9,691 nt of DNA from CAZCBJ01 sp964496705 (GTDB lineage Bacteria; Chloroflexota; Anaerolineae; Anaerolineales; Anaerolineaceae), in contig CAZCBJ010000151.1 in the NCBI GenBank assembly GCA_964496705.1, positions 1-9,691 of the forward strand, read 5' to 3'. The stretch's first letter is position 1. Each line of letters starts with the position of its first letter. The position numbers and the translations under genes are program-made. Shown here in pieces: positions 5,982 through 9,691 of the stretch. A model generated the notes under the pieces. That model was not told the origin of the DNA and searched no databases. It saw only the letters and a list, made by a program, of their open reading frames with translations.

Positions 5982-7568
5982 TTATTGTTCGCAATCGGCG
6001 TTCAGGTACTCAATCTGCGGCTGGCTGCCCGGCGGGCTCACCACCGCCACCCGCTCCTCCAGCAAATCAGCAGGCTCGCCAAAATAACTGCGCAGCACCA
6101 CGCGCAGCGAATTGACCGGCGTGATGGTCGCGGTTAAGTCCTGGTTTCCCCGCGGCAGGTAGTAGGCGCTGAGGATCTTGTTGTGAGTCACCCCCTCGCC
6201 GATGCCGTGATCGGCCTGCAGAAGGATGACCGGCGGGACACTCGATTTTTTAAGGATCACATCGATCGCTCGCAGGATTCTACCACTAACATAAGTCACC
6301 GCGGGGATGTATCCGTCGTAATCTTCATTGATCGGCCAGGGAAAACTGCCGTCGGCGCGCAGGACAAAGGGTTGGTGGGTGGCGTAGATATGGGCGTAGA
6401 AAAATTTTCTGCCGGGCAGGCTGGGAAATTTTTCCAGGGCCTGAAAAGCGTACATATGCTGCCCGTACCAGGCATAAGAGCGGGAGAAGAACTTGATGCC
6501 GTCCGGATCGGCCAGCGCATACAGCCAGGCGGGCAGTTTTTCCCAGATGGGGGCCTCGGTGTGCTGCTCGTAGGCTTCAACCAGTGCGCGGAAGAAGGTG
6601 GTGTTCAGGTACAGGTGCTCAAAGTCGCGCGTTTCCAGCGCGGTGTCCCAGGCGCTGGCATCATAGTACTCAAAGTAATAATCAGCCGTCTGGATATCGT
6701 TGACCGGGGCAAATCCGCGCAGCGCGGCAAATTTATAACCGTGTTCCGCCAGCAATTGGCGCGCGCGGTTGTTGTAGATTGCCTCCTCCAACTCGGCAGG
6801 TTTGTCATTCAGCAAGACATTTTCTTCATCGAAACCCAGGTCTGTGAGATAGCTCATGTTCAACGAAGAGGCGATGGAGGCGTAGGTGCTGGGATAATTC
6901 GAGAAGGCGCATTCAGCGACATAAAAACCGCGCTTGCGCAGACCGGCGATGAAGGCCGAATTGTCGTAGCCCTCCTCAGATAACAGCGCGTCTGAGCGGG
7001 CGTAACCGTCCAGGATGATGTAGTAGATATCTGGCGCGGATGTGTCTGCCGGGCGGACCGAGGCAGACGGAGCAGGCGCATGGCGGCGGGCAGCGGCGGT
7101 TTGGATCTCGAAGGGCAGGATGCGGATCAGTGTAAACAGGATCAGGCCGGCGCTGAGCAGGTTGGCCCAGGCAGTGAGTTGGCGAAGGTCCCGGCGGGTG
7201 CGCAGGATGATCACCGCGCCGGCCACGAAAGCCGCTCCAGCCAGAGCCAGCAGGCGCAGATAGCCGATCGGCAGCCCCGGCGCCAGCCCATCTTCGCTCA
7301 GGCTGCAACCGCTGCCGTAGAGCACCGAGAGTATCAGGAACCAGCCGGCCAGCGCCCCGGCTTTATCGAACTGGCGGGCGACTGCCAGCGCCAGCCCCAG
7401 CACCACCAGCGAGTAAATGAAACTTACCAGCAGAGAAAAAGCAACAGCCGCCGGGGTGGTCTCTCCCAGGTTGGCTGCCCACAGATGAAATACCGGATAA
7501 ATCCCCCAAAAAAAGGCATGCAGTGGAAACAGGCAGATTTTCCTTAACCAACCGGATATTCTGCTCAT
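5982..7568 (-). CDS. Membrane-anchored sulfatase / alkaline-phosphatase-superfamily enzyme
   Basis: The 528-residue product has about five hydrophobic segments in residues 12-155, then a linker rich in Ala, Pro and Ser (160-178), then a large domain probably outside the membrane. That domain carries superfamily landmarks: IYYIILDGYARSD with a metal-binding Asp187, NYPSTYASIASSLN with the nucleophile-position Ser227/Thr228, HIYATHQPF (His393, His398), and ILLQADHGIG with Asp453-His454. The nucleophile site lacks the C-x-P-S-R sulfatase signature that matures to formylglycine. It therefore resembles the LtaS/phosphoethanolamine-transferase type of membrane enzyme more than a true sulfatase. It may transfer or remove a phospho- or sulfo-linked group on a surface polymer; the substrate is unknown. 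It is the first gene of the operon. The ATG at 7568 has no visible Shine-Dalgarno, and no other start codon occurs nearby. Confidence 0.88.
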   Translation of the reverse strand: MSRISGWLRKICLFPLHAFFWGIYPVFHLWAANLGETTPAAVAFSLLVSFIYSLVVLGLALAVARQFDKAGALAGWFLILSVLYGSGCSLSEDGLAPGLPIGYLRLLALAGAAFVAGAVIILRTRRDLRQLTAWANLLSAGLILFTLIRILPFEIQTAAARRHAPAPSASVRPADTSAPDIYYIILDGYARSDALLSEEGYDNSAFIAGLRKRGFYVAECAFSNYPSTYASIASSLNMSYLTDLGFDEENVLLNDKPAELEEAIYNNRARQLLAEHGYKFAALRGFAPVNDIQTADYYFEYYDASAWDTALETRDFEHLYLNTTFFRALVEAYEQHTEAPIWEKLPAWLYALADPDGIKFFSRSYAWYGQHMYAFQALEKFPSLPGRKFFYAHIYATHQPFVLRADGSFPWPINEDYDGYIPAVTYVSGRILRAIDVILKKSSVPPVILLQADHGIGEGVTHNKILSAYYLPRGNQDLTATITPVNSLRVVLRSYFGEPADLLEERVAVVSPPGSQPQIEYLNADCEQ

Positions 7569-7579
7569 ACAAAGCAGTG

Positions 7580-7585
7580 ATTATA
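7580..7585 (-). promoter_or_regulatory. -10 element of the sulfatase-methyltransferase operon
   Basis: TATAAT, a perfect sigma-70-type -10 hexamer on the minus strand, ends 11 nt before the operon's first ATG. Transcription starting about 7 nt downstream would leave a leader of only a few bases, which fits the absence of a Shine-Dalgarno. The -35 region at the normal distance (CAGTTG or similar) is poor, so an activator may be needed. Confidence 0.5.
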
Positions 7586-7604
7586 CTCCCGAAACAGCCT
7601 TGCA

Positions 7605-7644
7605 ACTGGACAGCGAATCAAGCATGATGAAATTATCGTCCAGT
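7605..7644. repeat. 7-bp inverted repeat upstream of the operon promoter, possible operator
   Basis: ACTGGAC (7605-7611) and GTCCAGT (7638-7644) are exact reverse complements separated by 26 bp. The promoter-proximal arm overlaps the expected -35 position of the operon, where a regulator could act. The wide spacing would suit a looping or tetrameric factor. A chance match in a region this short is quite possible. Confidence 0.25.
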
Positions 7645-7966
7645 GAACAACGAGCTGGTGGCTGATAGCATCCTGCTGGATGACCTGGGCTGGAAACCGC
7701 GCCTGGCGCTGGCGATGACCGATATGAACCTAACCTGCAGTTCGCTAGCCCAGGAAAATCCCCCGGCGCAATTCGTTGAGATCAATACCATCCTGGTGGA
7801 AGCCAGCCAGGAGTATCGCACCTTCACCCTGGATTTCCAGGCAGCCATCGACGCCAAAGATGTTGAGGCGATCAAGGCGGCGGTGACGCACATGATGAAC
7901 GGTAACGCCTACCTGCAGCGCGCGTTGGATATAATCAAAGCGGTCAACGAAGCCGAAACGCCCTGA
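7643..7966 (+). CDS. Small helical protein, probably the 3' remnant of a secreted protein gene
   Basis: The 107-residue reading frame starts at GTG 7643, just after an in-frame TGA at 7628-7630, and has no Shine-Dalgarno. The body is amphipathic helix: ALAMTDMNLTCSSL, then NPPAQFVEINTILVEASQEY, then FQAAIDAKDVEAIKAAVTHM and LQRALDIIKAV. This C-x-x-L, PP-x-x-F, LVEAS-x-x-Y layout resembles the C-terminal part of secreted or lipoprotein-type helical proteins that I associate with Chloroflexota; this is from memory and unverified. Such proteins carry an N-terminal signal or lipobox, and none is present here or in the other frames of the roughly 60 bp upstream. I therefore think the 5' part has been lost, perhaps when the operon to its left arrived. 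It ends 1 bp from the convergent typA stop. Confidence 0.5.
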   Translation: MNNELVADSILLDDLGWKPRLALAMTDMNLTCSSLAQENPPAQFVEINTILVEASQEYRTFTLDFQAAIDAKDVEAIKAAVTHMMNGNAYLQRALDIIKAVNEAETP

Positions 7967-7967
7967 G

Positions 7968-9691
7968 CTAACCTTCCAGCAGAGCTTCCTTGGCCTTCTT
8001 GGTCTGTTTGCCGCGCTCCTCGGTGTCGAGAATCTTCTTGCGGATGCGGAAGTTGAGCGGGGTGATCTCCAGCAGCTCATCTTCAGCCAGGTACTCGATC
8101 GCTTCGTCCAGGCTGAGGTCGCGCGGCGGGGTCAGGCGGATCTCGATGTCTTTGTTGGATTGGCGCATGTTGGTCAGGTGCTTCTTCTTGCACACGTTGA
8201 TGGTCACATCTCCCTCGCGCAGCGTCTCGCCGATGACCATGCCCTCATACACCTCAACGCCCGGACCAATGAAGAGCGAGCCGCGCTCCTCGGCGTTTTT
8301 TAGCCCGTAGGTGCTGCTCGTCCCGGTCTCCCAGGCGATCAGCGAATTGGTGACACGCGCGTTGATCAGCCCGGCAAAGGGCTTGTAACCGTGGAAAAGG
8401 GTGTTGAGGATGCCGGTGCCGCGCGTGGCGGTGAGGAAGTAATGGCGGAAGCCCAGCAGCCCGCGGGTGGGCACCAGGTAGGTGAGGTGTACTGTGTTGT
8501 CGGGATTGTCGTGCATGGCCAGCATGCTGCCGCGCCGCCCGCCGAGCATCTCCACCACCACGCCGACGGCCTCGGAGGGCACATCGATGTGCACTTCCTC
8601 GAACGGCTCCAGCACCGCGCCGTTCTCATCCTTCTGGTAGATGACCTCGGGGCGCGAGACCTGAAATTCGTAGCCCTCGCGGCGCATGGTTTCGATTAAG
8701 ATGGCCAGGTGCAGCTCGCCGCGACCGGAGACAATGAACGTGTCGGCGCTGTCAGTCTCAGTCACGCGCAGGGCCACGTTCTGGCGCAGCTCCTGGAACA
8801 GGCGCTCGCGCAGGCGGCGCGAGGTGCTCCACTTGCCCTCCCGCCCGCTGAAGGGCGAGGTGTTGACCCCGAAGGTCATCTGCACGGTGGGCGCTTCCAC
8901 CTGGATGGGCGGCAGCGCGACCGGGTTGAGAGGATCGGCCAGTGTTTCGCCAATGTACACGTTTTCCAGCCCGGCGATGGAGACGATCTCGCCGGCTTCG
9001 ACAGATGACACCTCCACCCGATCCAGGCCCTCATACACATACACATAACGCGCCCGCTCGGGGTACACCTGCCCGTCCACCGCAATGCGCGCCAGCGCCT
9101 GGTTGGCGGTCAGCCTGCCGGCGAAGATGCGCCCGATGGCGGTATTGCCGCGGTAGTCGTCGTAGCCCAGGTTGGCCACCAGCATCTGCAGCGGCGCATC
9201 GAGGTCCACCAGTGGGGCGGGGATGTAATCGAGGATTGCCTTGAACAGCGGGGCCAGCGAAGGCTCCAGACCGTGCGAGGTGCCGGCGTGGCCGGTGATG
9301 GCGTTGGCGTAAATGATGGGAAAATCGGCCTGCTGGTCGTTGGCGCCCAGCTCAATGAACAGGTCAAAGGTGCCGTCCAGGGTGCGGTCCGGTTCTGCGT
9401 CTTTGCGATCCATTTTGTTGATCACCACCACCGCCGGATGACCCATCTCGAGCGCCTTTTTGAGCACGAAACGCGTCTGCGGCATGGGCCCCTCGGCGGC
9501 GTCCACCAGCAGCAGCACGCCGTCCACCATGTTCATGATGCGCTCCACCTCGCCGCCGAAGTCGGCATGCCCGGGGGTGTCGACGATGTTGATCTTGACC
9601 ATCTCGCCGGTGGCGTAGTGGGGGATGGTGATGGAGGTGTTCTTGGCCAGGATGGTGATGCCGCGCTCGCGTTCCAGGTCGTTGGAATCCA
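7968..9691 (-). CDS. typA: Ribosome-associated translational GTPase TypA/BipA, 5' end outside window
   Basis: TypA/BipA is an EF-G-like GTPase that binds 70S ribosomes and helps 50S assembly and stress or cold adaptation. About 573 codons are visible. The ATG at 9602 is internal: the frame continues upstream as DSNDLERERGITILAKNTSI to the edge, which includes the switch-I motif RGITI and is diagnostic for TypA. Then come G3 (DTPGHADF), G4 (NKMD), domain II, the EF-G-like domains III and V (VEMLGGRRGSM), and the TypA-specific C-terminal domain with ARVTNSLIAWETG, PGVEVYEGMVIGE and NVCKKKHLTNMRQSNKD. The basic tail ends KEALLEG. The P-loop (G1) and about 35 N-terminal residues are missing at the window edge. 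The family length is near 610, so the gene looks intact. It is a housekeeping gene convergent with the small plus-strand gene. Confidence 0.97.
   Translation of the reverse strand, partial: DSNDLERERGITILAKNTSITIPHYATGEMVKINIVDTPGHADFGGEVERIMNMVDGVLLLVDAAEGPMPQTRFVLKKALEMGHPAVVVINKMDRKDAEPDRTLDGTFDLFIELGANDQQADFPIIYANAITGHAGTSHGLEPSLAPLFKAILDYIPAPLVDLDAPLQMLVANLGYDDYRGNTAIGRIFAGRLTANQALARIAVDGQVYPERARYVYVYEGLDRVEVSSVEAGEIVSIAGLENVYIGETLADPLNPVALPPIQVEAPTVQMTFGVNTSPFSGREGKWSTSRRLRERLFQELRQNVALRVTETDSADTFIVSGRGELHLAILIETMRREGYEFQVSRPEVIYQKDENGAVLEPFEEVHIDVPSEAVGVVVEMLGGRRGSMLAMHDNPDNTVHLTYLVPTRGLLGFRHYFLTATRGTGILNTLFHGYKPFAGLINARVTNSLIAWETGTSSTYGLKNAEERGSLFIGPGVEVYEGMVIGETLREGDVTINVCKKKHLTNMRQSNKDIEIRLTPPRDLSLDEAIEYLAEDELLEITPLNFRIRKKILDTEERGKQTKKAKEALLEG

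Noticed and set aside
7624..7665. ATG at 7624 as the true start of the small plus-strand gene
   Set aside because: It is in another frame and stops after 13 codons; joining it to the 107-residue frame would need a frameshift with no supporting similarity.
9600..9602. ATG at 9602 as the start of TypA
   Set aside because: The frame continues upstream with the diagnostic switch-I region (RGITI) to the window edge, so this ATG is internal.

Overview
The window is GC-rich (about 60%) and gene-dense, with nearly all genes on the minus strand. I see no rRNA, tRNA, CRISPR array or transposase. The gene content fits Chloroflexota, probably class Anaerolineae or a relative. That placement is an inference from protein character and needs a marker-gene search.

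Layout from left to right: (1) a minus-strand alkylmercury-lyase (MerB-family) gene that runs off the left edge and carries an in-frame TGA exactly where MerB has its catalytic cysteine; (2) a broken Nudix hydrolase gene on the plus strand, with a TAG stop at codon 26 and its 3' end lost; (3) a membrane-bound diguanylate cyclase with 7TM, PAS, PAS, GAF and GGEEF domains; (4) an intergenic cluster of three palindromes inside a 10-bp inverted repeat, resembling a MITE or BIME; (5) a compact four-gene minus-strand operon encoding a membrane-anchored sulfatase/alkaline-phosphatase-superfamily protein, a small DPGSGS-type membrane protein, a NoeA-like methyltransferase with a kinase-like N-terminal part, and a protein of unknown function; (6) a short plus-strand gene that looks like the 3' remnant of a secreted helical protein; (7) the ribosome-associated GTPase TypA/BipA, cut by the right edge.

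The most interesting object is the left-edge gene. If its TGA is read through, the protein continues for 71 codons of MerB-like sequence, including the aspartate that follows the catalytic cysteine by three residues. A stem-loop 26 nt after the UGA has the size and loop G expected of a bacterial SECIS element. The simplest reading is a selenocysteine-containing organomercurial or organometal lyase. The alternative is a nonsense mutation at the catalytic codon, which must be taken seriously because the gene next door is plainly decayed.

The operon at 3586-7568 probably acts at the cell surface. It pairs a membrane enzyme of the phospho- or sulfo-transfer/hydrolysis superfamily with a cytoplasmic methyltransferase, and its last three genes overlap. 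The substrate is unknown. A perfect TATAAT lies only 11 nt before its first ATG and no Shine-Dalgarno is visible, which suggests a leaderless or nearly leaderless message.
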